The notes under the pieces are model-generated. The model was not told where the DNA came from and did no database searches. It saw nothing but the letters and a program-made list of their open reading frames with translations. Position numbers and translations under genes: made by a program. DNA of 13,130 nt from Akkermansia muciniphila (GTDB taxonomy: Bacteria; Verrucomicrobiota; Verrucomicrobiia; Limisphaerales; UBA9464): NCBI GenBank assembly GCA_945873715.1, contig CAMCFL010000027.1, forward strand, positions 1 through 13,130. The letters run 5' to 3'. Of the stretch, positions 6,011 through 12,779 are shown piece after piece. Within the stretch, counting starts at the first letter, position 1. Every line of letters begins with the position of its first letter.

Positions 6011-6547
6011 ATGACCTTCACTCCCGGTCCACTCGACGGTCTCTGGATCATCAGCCTCGAATCGCGTCACGACGATCGGGGCTGGTTCGCGCGGACCTGG
6101 TGCGCCGAGGAGTTCTCGCGTCATGGACTCAACCTTCACTGGCCTCAGGCCAACACCACCCGGACCCTCCGACGCGGCATGGTTCGCGGACTCCATTGGC
6201 AGGCGGAGCCACACCCCGAAATCAAACTGATCCGATGCGCCCGCGGCGCGGTGTGGGATGTCGTGGTCGATGTCCGGCCGGACTCACCCACCCACGGCCG
6301 CTGGGCCAGCTTCGACCTATCGGAGTCCAACCAGCAGCAACTCTATGTTCCAGCTGGGTTCGCCCACGGATTCCAGTGCCTCACCGATGATGCGGAACTC
6401 AACTATCTGATGTCCGATTCCTACCATCCGGACCTCGCCCGGGGGATCCGATGGGACGACCCGGGTCTTGGGATTCCCTGGCCGATCGCGGACGCCTTCC
6501 TCTCCGAGCGCGACCGTTCCCTGCCTCGATTCAACGAGTTGCCATGA
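6011..6547 (+). CDS. rfbC: dTDP-4-dehydrorhamnose 3,5-epimerase family protein (RmlC-like)
   Basis: A cytoplasmic cupin epimerase of 178 aa (family about 180). It inverts C3 and/or C5 of an NDP-4-keto-6-deoxyhexose, as in dTDP-L-rhamnose synthesis. The ATG at 6011 gives MTFTPGPLDGLWIISL; a TTG 15 bases upstream is less likely. Family marks are DDRGWFARTW (21-30), PQANTT, RGLHWQ with the likely catalytic base His62, LYVPAGFAHGFQ (111-122), and Tyr138 in the proton-donor region. WDDPGLGIPWP (148-158) is followed by Asp168. The putative catalytic Tyr suggests a true 3,5-epimerase, not a one-centre variant. It is the first gene of a five-gene operon, and its stop overlaps the next start (ATGA). 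No rmlA, rmlB or rmlD accompanies it, and the C-methyltransferase downstream suggests a branched deoxysugar rather than plain rhamnose. The symbol is by family only. Confidence 0.85.
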   Translation: MTFTPGPLDGLWIISLESRHDDRGWFARTWCAEEFSRHGLNLHWPQANTTRTLRRGMVRGLHWQAEPHPEIKLIRCARGAVWDVVVDVRPDSPTHGRWASFDLSESNQQQLYVPAGFAHGFQCLTDDAELNYLMSDSYHPDLARGIRWDDPGLGIPWPIADAFLSERDRSLPRFNELP

Positions 6548-7425
6548 GACTGCTGGTCACCGGCGGGTCGGGATTCCTGGGCAGGGCGCTGGTGCATCAG
6601 GCCCGCGCCCTCGGTCATGAGGTGGCGATCCTTTCCCGCGAGGCGGGAACGCCGGCCGCGCCCGGCGTGATTCCCTGGGTGGGAAGCCTGGCCGAGCCAC
6701 CCTGGGATCAGGTCGCCGCCTTCGAACCCGACACGGTGGTGCACGCCGCCTGGATTGCCACTCCGGGGGTTTACCTCGACTCCCCGGAGAACGCCGATTG
6801 GGTGCGCTGGAGCCGGGCGTTTGCCGGGAGACTGCCGGCACTCGGTGTCCAGCACCTGACGGTCCTGGGAACCTGCATCGAGTACGGGATGACCGGCCAG
6901 CGCCTCCACGAAACCCAGAGTCCGATCGCCCCCGTTTCGCCTTATGCCCGCGCCAAGGCGGAACTGCACACGGCGCTCTCCGCCGACCTGGCCGGAACCG
7001 GAATGGGACTGGCCTGGGCACGGATTTTTTATCCGTACGGCCCAGGGGAACATCCGGCCCGGCTCGCCAGTTCCCTGCTGACGCGCGTGCTGGCCGGGGA
7101 ATCGATCACGCTCAAGACTCCCCGCAGCACCAAGGACTACCTCCACCGCGACGACGTGGGTCGCGCGTTGCTGGGCATTGCGGACGCCCGTTTCCAGGGA
7201 CCGATCAATGTCGGCACCGGCGAGGGCGTGACGGTCGAATTCCTGGCACGGACACTCGCAGGACTGGTGGGACATCCGGAGCGCGTGATCGTCCCGCCGG
7301 AGGCACCGCGGGACCCGCTCGATTTCGTGGTGGCCGACGTCGGCCGACTGCATTCGCTCGGGTGGCGTCCGGAGGTCGGGCTTGTGGACGGGCTTCGTCG
7401 GCTGGTAGAGGGTCGTCGCGCATGA
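6544..7425 (+). CDS. NAD(P)-dependent sugar epimerase/dehydratase (extended SDR)
   Basis: A 293-aa extended short-chain dehydrogenase that acts on nucleotide sugars in the cytoplasm, as an epimerase, dehydratase or 4-keto-reductase. The N-terminal Rossmann motif is MRLLVTGGSGFLG (Gly7-x-x-Gly10-x-x-Gly13). The catalytic residues are Thr110 in the GTCIEYG strand, and Tyr134 and Lys138 in SPYARAKAEL. The sugar-binding half carries ARIFYPYGPGE (159-169), STKDYLHRDDV (195-205) and INVGTGEGV (221-229), all standard for the family. The start overlaps the rmlC-like stop by four bases, and its own stop overlaps the methyltransferase start by four, so translation is probably coupled. In this context it most likely reduces the 4-keto group of the C-methylated intermediate, or sets its stereochemistry. 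The exact reaction cannot be read from sequence. Confidence 0.87.
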   Translation: MRLLVTGGSGFLGRALVHQARALGHEVAILSREAGTPAAPGVIPWVGSLAEPPWDQVAAFEPDTVVHAAWIATPGVYLDSPENADWVRWSRAFAGRLPALGVQHLTVLGTCIEYGMTGQRLHETQSPIAPVSPYARAKAELHTALSADLAGTGMGLAWARIFYPYGPGEHPARLASSLLTRVLAGESITLKTPRSTKDYLHRDDVGRALLGIADARFQGPINVGTGEGVTVEFLARTLAGLVGHPERVIVPPEAPRDPLDFVVADVGRLHSLGWRPEVGLVDGLRRLVEGRRA

Positions 7426-8579
7426 CACCACGACACGACTGCCCGGGCTGCGGCGGACGCCGCCTGACCGCCGCGCTGCTGCTGCCGAAGCAACCGGTCG
7501 TGTTGAACTACCGGTTCCGGACCGCAGCAGAAGCCCGCGCCGTTCCGCGCCGGGACGTGCACCTCCTCCAGTGCCGGGGCTGTGGTCTGGTCTTCAACGC
7601 CGCCTTCGAACCCGACGTCATCCCCTATGATTCCCGCTACGAGAACCGGCAGGGTTTCTCGCCGGTCTTCCGGGCGCATGTGACGGGGTTGGTCGAACGC
7701 CTTTCCCAGAATCCCGGGATCCGCGGCGGACGACTGCTCGAGGTGGGATGTGGCAAGGGCGACTTCCTCCGGGAAGCCGCCCGGGCACTCGGCGCGGAAG
7801 CGGACGGCTACGATACTTCCTACGAGGGACCTGCCGCCGAGGACGACGGCCGGGTGCGGTTCCAGGCTTCGTACGTGTCGGCCGAGACGGTGCAGGGCCG
7901 CTACGACGCCGTCATCTGCCGGCATGTGGTGGAGCATGTGCCGGGCATCGGGGCGTTCTTCCGGGAGTTGGCAGGGATCGCCCGCGCCGCCGGAGATCCG
8001 CTGGTGGTGATCGAGACGCCGCGCTTCGAATGGATCGTGGAGAACCGCTGCCTGTGGGACGTGTTCTACGAGCACTGCAATTACTTCACCCAACCGACGC
8101 TGGCGCATCTGGCGCGATTGGCCGGTTTCAAGGTCGTCCGCCACCGCCCGGTGTTCGAGGATCAATACCAGTGGCTGGAACTGCGACTGGCCAAACGCGC
8201 GGCCGTTCCCACCGCTCCCGGCATTCCCGCCAAGGCCCGGCTCACGACGTTCGCCCGGGTTGCCCGACGACAGCTGGATGCGCTGACGCTCCGGATCCGG
8301 TCCGAACGTGGCCGCAAACCCTGGGCCGTCTGGGGCGCAGGAGCGAAGGGGGTCGCCCTGATCAACCTGCTTCCACGCCTTCGACCCGCCGCGGTGATCG
8401 ACTCGAACCCGGCAAAGCAGGGCGGCGTGCTGACGGGAACTTCCGTTCCCATCCTGGCCCCGTCCGATCCATTGCTGGCCGAACTCGGCCTCGTCGTGAT
8501 CGCCAACCCGAACTACGCCGCCGAGATCCGGGCCGACCTGGCCAAGGCCGGCTTTACCGGCGCCACTTTCTGTCTCTGA
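7422..8579 (+). CDS. Sugar C-methyltransferase (TylC3/NovU/TcaB9 family)
   Basis: A 385-aa SAM-dependent enzyme that adds a methyl group to carbon (usually C3 or C5) of an NDP-4-keto-deoxysugar, giving branched sugars. It has the full three-part architecture. The N-terminal zinc-binding domain has Cys7/Cys10 and Cys51/Cys54 (CPGC, CRGC). The methyltransferase domain has the SAM motif LEVGCGKGDFL (106-116) and the pair Glu217-His218 in YEHCNYF, matching the catalytic Glu-His of TcaB9; RHVVEH (167-172) lies upstream. The C-terminal domain has the Rossmann-like WAVWGAGAKG (301-310). The ATG overlaps the preceding stop by four bases. This gene is the strongest clue that the operon makes a C-branched sugar. 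Assignment to the family is firm; the methylated carbon is not known. Confidence 0.9.
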   Translation: MTPRHDCPGCGGRRLTAALLLPKQPVVLNYRFRTAAEARAVPRRDVHLLQCRGCGLVFNAAFEPDVIPYDSRYENRQGFSPVFRAHVTGLVERLSQNPGIRGGRLLEVGCGKGDFLREAARALGAEADGYDTSYEGPAAEDDGRVRFQASYVSAETVQGRYDAVICRHVVEHVPGIGAFFRELAGIARAAGDPLVVIETPRFEWIVENRCLWDVFYEHCNYFTQPTLAHLARLAGFKVVRHRPVFEDQYQWLELRLAKRAAVPTAPGIPAKARLTTFARVARRQLDALTLRIRSERGRKPWAVWGAGAKGVALINLLPRLRPAAVIDSNPAKQGGVLTGTSVPILAPSDPLLAELGLVVIANPNYAAEIRADLAKAGFTGATFCL

Positions 8580-8598
8580 CCCACGCCTGCATCCCGCC

Positions 8599-9363
8599 AT
8601 GAAATTCACCGTCGATACCGAAGCCAAGACCCTCACCTGCGAGGGAAATGCCGGCCGCGAGGAACTGCCGCTCTACTCCGACCGCGCCTTCGAAATCCTC
8701 TCCCAGGCCTGGGTCAAGGTCGGCTGGAACCAGCGCTATTCCTATACGTTCTCCTGGATGGGTCGCCCGATCATCCAACTGCCAGAGGACATGATCCGCA
8801 CGCAGGAGGTCATCCACCGTGTGCAACCCGATGTCATCATCGAGACCGGCGTGGCCCACGGCGGATCGCTGATCTACTACGCGAGCCTGTGCAAGGCATT
8901 CGGTCGGGGACGCGTGATCGGCATCGACATCGAGATCCGTCCGCACAACCGGCAGGCCATCGAGAGCCATCCGCTCGCCTCCTACATCACCCTGATCGAG
9001 GGAAGCTCCACCGATCCGGAGATCGTCGCGCAGGTGCGTTCGCTGGTGAAACCGGACGAGTCCATCCTCGTCCTCCTGGACTCGAATCACACCAAGGCCC
9101 ACGTCGCCGACGAACTCGCCGCCTATCATTCCCTCGTCACCCCCGGATCCTATCTCGTCGCCACCGACGGCATCATGAAGGATCTGTCGGACGTCCCCCG
9201 TGGCCAGCCCGAGTGGACGTGGGATCATCCGACCGCCGCCGCGATGGAATTTGCCGCTGCCCACCCGGAGTTCGAGCTCGCCCAGCCGCCCTGGACCTTC
9301 AATGAAAGCGGACTGAGCCAGAACATCACCCATTGGCCCGGTGCCTGGCTCCGACGCCGCTGA
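8599..9363 (+). CDS. CmcI-family SAM-dependent methyltransferase (cephalosporin hydroxylase-like)
   Basis: A 254-aa protein of the CmcI / rhamnosyl O-methyltransferase family. CmcI itself acts in cephamycin synthesis, but homologues in glycan clusters are thought to be sugar O-methyltransferases. Visible marks are the SAM-binding ETGVAHGGS (82-90), the acidic loop IGIDIEIRPHN (107-117), the metal-region LDSNHTKAHV (160-169) and ATDGIMKDL (188-196). The C-terminal segment (PWTFNESGL, 231-239) is also typical. It begins 19 bases after the C-methyltransferase stop and ends 11 bases before the glycosyltransferase start, in the same operon. The likely job is O-methylation of the sugar made by the cassette. 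A literal antibiotic hydroxylase role is improbable because no beta-lactam genes are present. Confidence 0.85.
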   Translation: MKFTVDTEAKTLTCEGNAGREELPLYSDRAFEILSQAWVKVGWNQRYSYTFSWMGRPIIQLPEDMIRTQEVIHRVQPDVIIETGVAHGGSLIYYASLCKAFGRGRVIGIDIEIRPHNRQAIESHPLASYITLIEGSSTDPEIVAQVRSLVKPDESILVLLDSNHTKAHVADELAAYHSLVTPGSYLVATDGIMKDLSDVPRGQPEWTWDHPTAAAMEFAAAHPEFELAQPPWTFNESGLSQNITHWPGAWLRRR

Positions 9364-9374
9364 ACCCCGTCGCC

Positions 9375-10364
9375 ATGCCCGAAGTCCTCACGGTCATCCC
9401 GACCTACAACGCGTCGCATTTCCTGCCGGCGACACTGGATTGCATCGCCGCGCAGACCCGTCGGCCGGACCGGATCGTCGTCATCGACAATGGTTCCACC
9501 GACTCCACGCCCGAGTTGGTCCGGTCGCATCCGTCGTTGAGGATCGAGTTCCTGCAGAACCCGACCAACATCGGCGTGCTCGGCAACCTGAACCGATGCC
9601 TTGAGCTCGCCGCCGAAACGGATTACCTGCACCTGCTGATGGCGGACGACCTGGTACGGCCGCACTTCATGGCCCGTGGATTGGACGCCCTGAAGGACGA
9701 ACCCGGGCAGGCACTGGCCTATGTCTTCGACGACAAGATCAACCAGCACGGCAAGGTCGTGTTGGAAGCGCCCCGACAGACCGATACCCGGGCGCGGCAC
9801 GTGCCGCTGGCGGAGTTCATCGGACGCCAGGCCACGCTGGAGACGATCCTGTTGCCGGGAGTGCTTTTCCGGACCGACCGCCGGAAACTTCCCACCACCT
9901 TCCGGAATTTCCCGCAGGTCGCGGATTGCGTGTTCCTCGCCGAATGCGCGCACCTGGGCTGCTCGGTGGTCGAGATCCCCGAGGCCCTCTGCGAATACCG
10001 CCTGAGCGAGATCAACGCCAGTAGCCGGCATCGGGCACAGATCGAATCCTTCGTGCGCGACGAATGGCGGGCCATGGAAATGATCTCGGCCTGGATTCCC
10101 CAACCGGGCTGGCGCCGTGCGGTCAACCGCGCCTGGCTCCGCCTCCGCTTCGCCGCCCGGACCGAGGTCAAACGCCAACTCTTCGCCGCCGCCCAACCCG
10201 CCTACGCCGCGGAAGTGGATGCCGTCCGGCGCGAAGTCGCCGGCCCGATCCTCGGTGCCGGCGGCGTGGCGGTGGTCCGGGCGCGTGACCTGATCCGTCG
10301 CCTGCGCGGCCAGCGGACCCGACTGGAGGAATTTCAGTCCTTGCAGGATCCGGGGAAGCGCTGA
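9375..10364 (+). CDS. Family 2 glycosyltransferase
   Basis: A 329-aa GT-A fold inverting glycosyltransferase, likely at the cytoplasmic side of the inner membrane. The N-terminal LTVIPTYNASHFLPATLDCI (5-24) and VVIDNGSTD (35-43) bind the nucleotide. NPTNIGVLGNLN follows, and the metal-binding acidic cluster MADD is at 89-92. The rest is typical for GT2 but not diagnostic, and no clear membrane helix is seen, so it is probably peripheral. The start ATG at 9375 fits the first strand; an in-frame TTG at 9333 would overlap the CmcI-like gene. As the last gene of the operon, it is the natural candidate to transfer the modified sugar to its acceptor. Both donor and acceptor are unknown. Confidence 0.88.
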   Translation: MPEVLTVIPTYNASHFLPATLDCIAAQTRRPDRIVVIDNGSTDSTPELVRSHPSLRIEFLQNPTNIGVLGNLNRCLELAAETDYLHLLMADDLVRPHFMARGLDALKDEPGQALAYVFDDKINQHGKVVLEAPRQTDTRARHVPLAEFIGRQATLETILLPGVLFRTDRRKLPTTFRNFPQVADCVFLAECAHLGCSVVEIPEALCEYRLSEINASSRHRAQIESFVRDEWRAMEMISAWIPQPGWRRAVNRAWLRLRFAARTEVKRQLFAAAQPAYAAEVDAVRREVAGPILGAGGVAVVRARDLIRRLRGQRTRLEEFQSLQDPGKR

Positions 10365-10399
10365 GGGAAGCGGGAGTTTCCAGAACCCTTTGGGCGCGC

Positions 10400-10475
10400 T
10401 TCGGAGGGACGAGTTCCACGAGTCCCCATGATCGCATGACGCAGATGCGGACTCGCGGAACTCGTCCGTCCGGGG
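10400..10475 (+). repeat. Dispersed repeat family B, copy 2 (near-perfect palindrome)
   Basis: The left arm GGACGAGTTCCACGAGTCC (10407-10425) and right arm GGACTCGCGGAACTCGTCC (10449-10467) are complementary at 18 of 19 positions, with a 23-base loop. It lies 42 bases after the glycosyltransferase stop. The family relation is to 918-975. It could serve as a transcript-end hairpin; no U-tract follows. Confidence 0.8.
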
Positions 10476-10482
10476 TTTGTCG

Positions 10483-10517
10483 CTCCCAAGCGGGCGAGGA
10501 CGCCCGCGGTCCCAGGA
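10483..10517 (-). repeat. Dispersed repeat family C, copy 2 (half element)
   Basis: The reverse complement of 10488-10517 equals 5859-5888 at all 30 bases. Only one arm of the palindrome is present; the partner arm seen in copy 1 is missing. This suggests a truncated or half-unit copy. Confidence 0.85.
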
Positions 10518-10530
10518 GGGGGGGCATCCC

Positions 10531-10630
10531 GAGTTTGTCATGGAGGTAGGCCGCCTGCCCTCAGGCGGCGTTGAGTCAGCGCCCGCTGAGGGCAGCGGGC
10601 CTACAGCGGTGAGAACGAGCATCAAGATGC
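10531..10630 (-). repeat. Dispersed repeat family A, copy 2
   Basis: The reverse complement matches 743-841 end to end. The core here is a cleaner nested palindrome: GTAGGCCGCCTGCCCTCAGG (10546-10565) and CTGAGGGCAGCGGGCCTAC (10586-10604) face each other. Opposite orientation and a distance of almost 10 kb from copy 1 point to a dispersed family, not a local duplication. Confidence 0.8.
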
Positions 10631-10651
10631 GCCCCCGGACAGGGCCAACCC

Positions 10652-10672
10652 AACTTCGAACTTGGAACTTGA
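10652..10672 (+). repeat. Threefold 7-base tandem repeat
   Basis: AACTTCG, AACTTGG and AACTTGA follow one another without gaps, ending 27 bases before the cyclophilin ATG. The position is promoter-proximal, so a regulatory role is possible but not shown. Confidence 0.6.
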
Positions 10673-10699
10673 GCCTTCCGGCGCTACTTCCCCGGCAAC

Positions 10700-11371
10700 A
10701 TGAAGCGCATTCTGTTGGGACTGCTGTCCGCCCTGTCGATTGGATCCATGGGATTTGCCGCGGACGACGCCAAGCCGGCGGCGGAAAAAAAGACCGGACT
10801 ACCGGCGTACGCGGAACCGGCCAAGCTCACCGAGAAGGCACCGGAAACGTTCAAGGCGAAGTTCACCACCTCGAAGGGGGCGTTCACGGTCGAGGTCACC
10901 CGGGCGATGTCGCCGAACGGTGCCGACCGCTTCTACAACCTGGTCAAGTCGGGCTACTTCACCGACGTCGCCTTCTTCCGGGTGATCCCCGGATTCATGG
11001 GCCAGTTCGGGATCCACGGGGATCCGAAGGTGTCGGCGGCGTGGCGCGGAGCCCGGATCCAGGACGACCCCGTCAAGGGTAGCAACAAACGGGGCTTTCT
11101 GTCGTTCGCCATGGCCGGACCCAACACGCGCACGACCCAGTTCTTCATCAACCTGGTCGACAACACCAATCTCGACGGGATGGGCTTCAGCCCGTTCGGC
11201 AAGGTGGTCGAAGGCCAGGAAATCGTGGACAAGATCAACGGTGAGTACGGCGAAGGAGCTCCTCGCGGTCGCGGCCCGAATCAGGGAATCATTCAGGAAA
11301 AGGGCAATGAATACCTGAAGAAGGACTATCCAAACCTCGATTACATCAAGTCCGCTGCCCTCGTCCCCTGA
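10700..11371 (+). CDS. Secreted (periplasmic) cyclophilin-type peptidyl-prolyl cis-trans isomerase
   Basis: A 223-aa PPIase that catalyses proline isomerisation during folding of exported proteins. Residues 1-21 are a signal peptide (MKRILLGLLSALSIGSMGFA, then A) with a likely cut after Ala20 or Ala21. A charged linker follows, then the cyclophilin domain (about 52-200). Active-site positions are present: FFRVIPGFMGQFG supplies Arg94, Phe99 and Gln102, and TQFFINLVDNTNLDG and FSPFGKVVEG follow. A Leu stands where human CypA has Trp121, as is common in bacterial cyclophilins. An extended C-terminal tail (GAPRGRGPNQG... to YIKSAALVP) exceeds the minimal fold. The ATG lacks a Shine-Dalgarno sequence. 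It lies 36 bases ahead of a second, cytoplasmic cyclophilin gene, so the pair resembles the separate ppiA/ppiB roles of E. coli. Confidence 0.9.
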   Translation: MKRILLGLLSALSIGSMGFAADDAKPAAEKKTGLPAYAEPAKLTEKAPETFKAKFTTSKGAFTVEVTRAMSPNGADRFYNLVKSGYFTDVAFFRVIPGFMGQFGIHGDPKVSAAWRGARIQDDPVKGSNKRGFLSFAMAGPNTRTTQFFINLVDNTNLDGMGFSPFGKVVEGQEIVDKINGEYGEGAPRGRGPNQGIIQEKGNEYLKKDYPNLDYIKSAALVP

Positions 11372-11407
11372 TTTCTCCGTTCCCTCTCAATCGCCAATCC
11401 TGAATCC

Positions 11408-11944
11408 ATGCCCACCGCCAACACGCCCGCAGACGAAGTCGCCGTCATCACCACCAACCACGGCCCGATGGTCGTCGAGTTCTGGTCCGATGTTGCCCCG
11501 AAGACCGTCGAGAACTTCAAGAAGCTCGCACGCGAAGGCTTCTACGACGGCACCGCATTCCATCGGGTCATCAAGGGTTTCATGATCCAGGGCGGCGATC
11601 CGCTCTCCAAGAACACCACCAGCGAAGAGGGCTGGGGCACCGGTGATCCCGGCTACAAGATCAAGGCCGAGTTCAACGATCGCCACCACGACAAGGGCGT
11701 CCTCTCGATGGCCCGCTCGCAGAGTCCCGACAGCGCCGGATGCCAGTTCTTCGTTTGCCACGGCGACGCCGGGTTCCTCGACCGCCAGTACACGGGGTTC
11801 GGCCGTCTCGCCTCGGGTCTGGACACCCTGGACAAGATCGCAACCACCCCTTGCCGAGCCGCGGGTGAGCGGTCTCCGAGCCGTCCCGTCCAGCGCGTGC
11901 ACGTCGAGAGCATCAAGATCGTGCCCCGCGCCTCGGTCGCCTGA
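11408..11944 (+). CDS. Cytoplasmic cyclophilin-type peptidyl-prolyl cis-trans isomerase
   Basis: A 178-aa PPIase without a signal peptide, so cytoplasmic. After a short N-terminal stretch the cyclophilin fold begins at about residue 11. It carries FHRVIKGFMIQGGDP with Arg53, Phe58 and Gln61, then KGVLSMARSQSPDSAGCQFF with Gln113 and Phe114, and FLDRQYTGFGRL (123-134). The MARS..SAGCQFF wording is typical of bacterial single-domain PpiB-like enzymes. All key catalytic positions are present. It is 36 bases downstream of the secreted paralogue and 20 bases upstream of a 69-aa ORF, all on the same strand, suggesting one transcript. Sequence divergence between the two cyclophilins indicates distinct subfamilies, not a recent duplication. 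Confidence 0.92.
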   Translation: MPTANTPADEVAVITTNHGPMVVEFWSDVAPKTVENFKKLAREGFYDGTAFHRVIKGFMIQGGDPLSKNTTSEEGWGTGDPGYKIKAEFNDRHHDKGVLSMARSQSPDSAGCQFFVCHGDAGFLDRQYTGFGRLASGLDTLDKIATTPCRAAGERSPSRPVQRVHVESIKIVPRASVA

Positions 11945-11964
11945 GGACATCCTGCGCTCACGGC

Positions 11965-12174
11965 ATGTCCCTGACGGCCGCCCAGATCGCCGAGGCGTTG
12001 CAAGGCCTCGGGTGTCCACCGACAAAATGCGTGGAGATGGCGTCGCAACTCGACAAGCGGGCAGGCCAGCTGGCCGTTGAACGGGGCGTCACCCGGGATG
12101 AAGCAATCGCCCATCTCCTCCGGCTCATGGCTGGAGGCTGGGCGGCGCAGGGCGCGAACCAAGACAGCCCGTAA
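11965..12174 (+). CDS. Small hypothetical protein (69 aa)
   Basis: A 69-aa ORF beginning MSLTAAQIAEALQGLGCPP, starting 20 bases after the cytoplasmic cyclophilin stop. It is predicted to be almost entirely helical, with two amphipathic stretches (about 4-14 and 19-54), two Cys residues (17 and 22) and no membrane segment or signal. The segment KRAGQLAVERGVTRDEAIAH has the look of a small helical bundle or a UBA/CUE-like three-helix fold, but that is only an impression. The codon pattern matches its neighbours, and spacing suggests it belongs to the cyclophilin transcript. No function is assigned. Confidence 0.6.
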   Translation: MSLTAAQIAEALQGLGCPPTKCVEMASQLDKRAGQLAVERGVTRDEAIAHLLRLMAGGWAAQGANQDSP

Positions 12175-12212
12175 CCTTCCGCGGCTGCCGACGTAGCATT
12201 CGTCGACAGCCT

Positions 12213-12647
12213 ATGAAACATCCACTGTTCAGACTGATCGGTGCGGCCGCCAGTGCCGCGATTCTCATCACCTCCACCCTCAGCGCCGCGGATCCCGCAT
12301 CGGCACCTGGCACCAGCCAGACGACCAAGAAGGGATCGTCCCACGCCTACCCCTTCCGTGGGACCGTCGATGCCGTCAGTTCCTCGGCCATGACGATCAC
12401 CCTCGACGGCAAGAAGACGGAACGGGTGCTGCATGTCACGGCCGAGTCGGTCCTGGAGAAGGACGGCAAGCCCGCCAAGATCGAAGAGATCACTTCCGGG
12501 GACTATGCGCGGGGCCTGCTGAGCAAACCCGACGGTTCCCGTGAGATCCTGGTGAAGGCCACCTTTGGCCCGAAGCCGGACAAGAAGGGGGAGAAGAAGG
12601 CCACGGCCACCAAAGCCCCTGCCGCGTCCGACACCGCCTCCAACTGA
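12213..12647 (+). CDS. Secreted hypothetical protein with small beta-rich domain
   Basis: A 144-aa protein. Residues 1-25 form a signal peptide (MKHPLFRLIGAAASAAILIT, then STLSA) with a probable cut before Ala-Asp at 26. After a Ser/Thr/Lys linker, residues about 46-112 alternate short hydrophobic strands: FRGTVDAVSSSAMTITL, ERVLHVTAESVLEKDG, ITSGDYARGLLS and REILVKATFG. This resembles the small beta-barrel (OB-like) DUF5666-type proteins that bacteria export, but no firm family can be named. The tail is Lys/Ala/Thr-rich (KPDKKGEKKATATK), low in complexity and possibly a surface- or nucleic-acid-binding extension. It starts 38 bases after the 69-aa ORF, on the same strand. Confidence 0.75.
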   Translation: MKHPLFRLIGAAASAAILITSTLSAADPASAPGTSQTTKKGSSHAYPFRGTVDAVSSSAMTITLDGKKTERVLHVTAESVLEKDGKPAKIEEITSGDYARGLLSKPDGSREILVKATFGPKPDKKGEKKATATKAPAASDTASN

Positions 12648-12724
12648 ACCGCGCTTCACCCAAACCAAACCCAACCGATTCTCCCGCTCACCGCCCGTCA
12701 AAATCGGTGATCGGGAACTCAGAA

Positions 12725-12760
12725 GCCGCTTCGGGGGCCGGATTCACACCCCGGGGCGGC
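12725..12760 (+). terminator. Candidate hairpin between convergent genes
   Basis: GCCGCTTCGGGG (12725-12736) pairs with CCCCGGGGCGGC (12749-12760) over 12 positions on the plus-strand transcript, two of them G-U, with a 12-base loop. It lies 78 bases after the secreted-protein stop and 20 bases beyond the end of the converging TPR gene. No U-tract follows, so an intrinsic terminator is only a possibility. On the minus-strand transcript two of the pairs become mismatches. Confidence 0.4.
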
Positions 12761-12779
12761 AAAACTCCACTCGGGAATG

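Larger units (their letters stand above)
10365..10699. other. Gene-free gap packed with repeats
   Basis: About 335 bases between the glycosyltransferase and the secreted cyclophilin. It holds, in order, repeat B copy 2, half of a family C element, repeat A copy 2 (inverted relative to copy 1) and a 7-base tandem repeat just before the cyclophilin start. The promoter of the cyclophilin unit should be near 10640-10695, but it cannot be defined. Confidence 0.7.

Noticed and set aside
7137..8636. 499-codon antisense open frame over the methyltransferase
   Set aside because: Shadow of the plus-strand genes caused by GC-rich third positions; the opposite strand has clear family motifs.
9225..10625. 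466-codon antisense open frame over the glycosyltransferase and repeat gap
   Set aside because: Runs through repeats A, B and C and opposes a well-supported GT2 gene. Its resemblance to a frame near 760-840 is due to repeat A.
10662..10690. Promoter TTGGAA, 17-base gap, TACTTC before the secreted cyclophilin
   Set aside because: The -35 is fair but the -10 matches consensus at only two of six positions; not enough to call.
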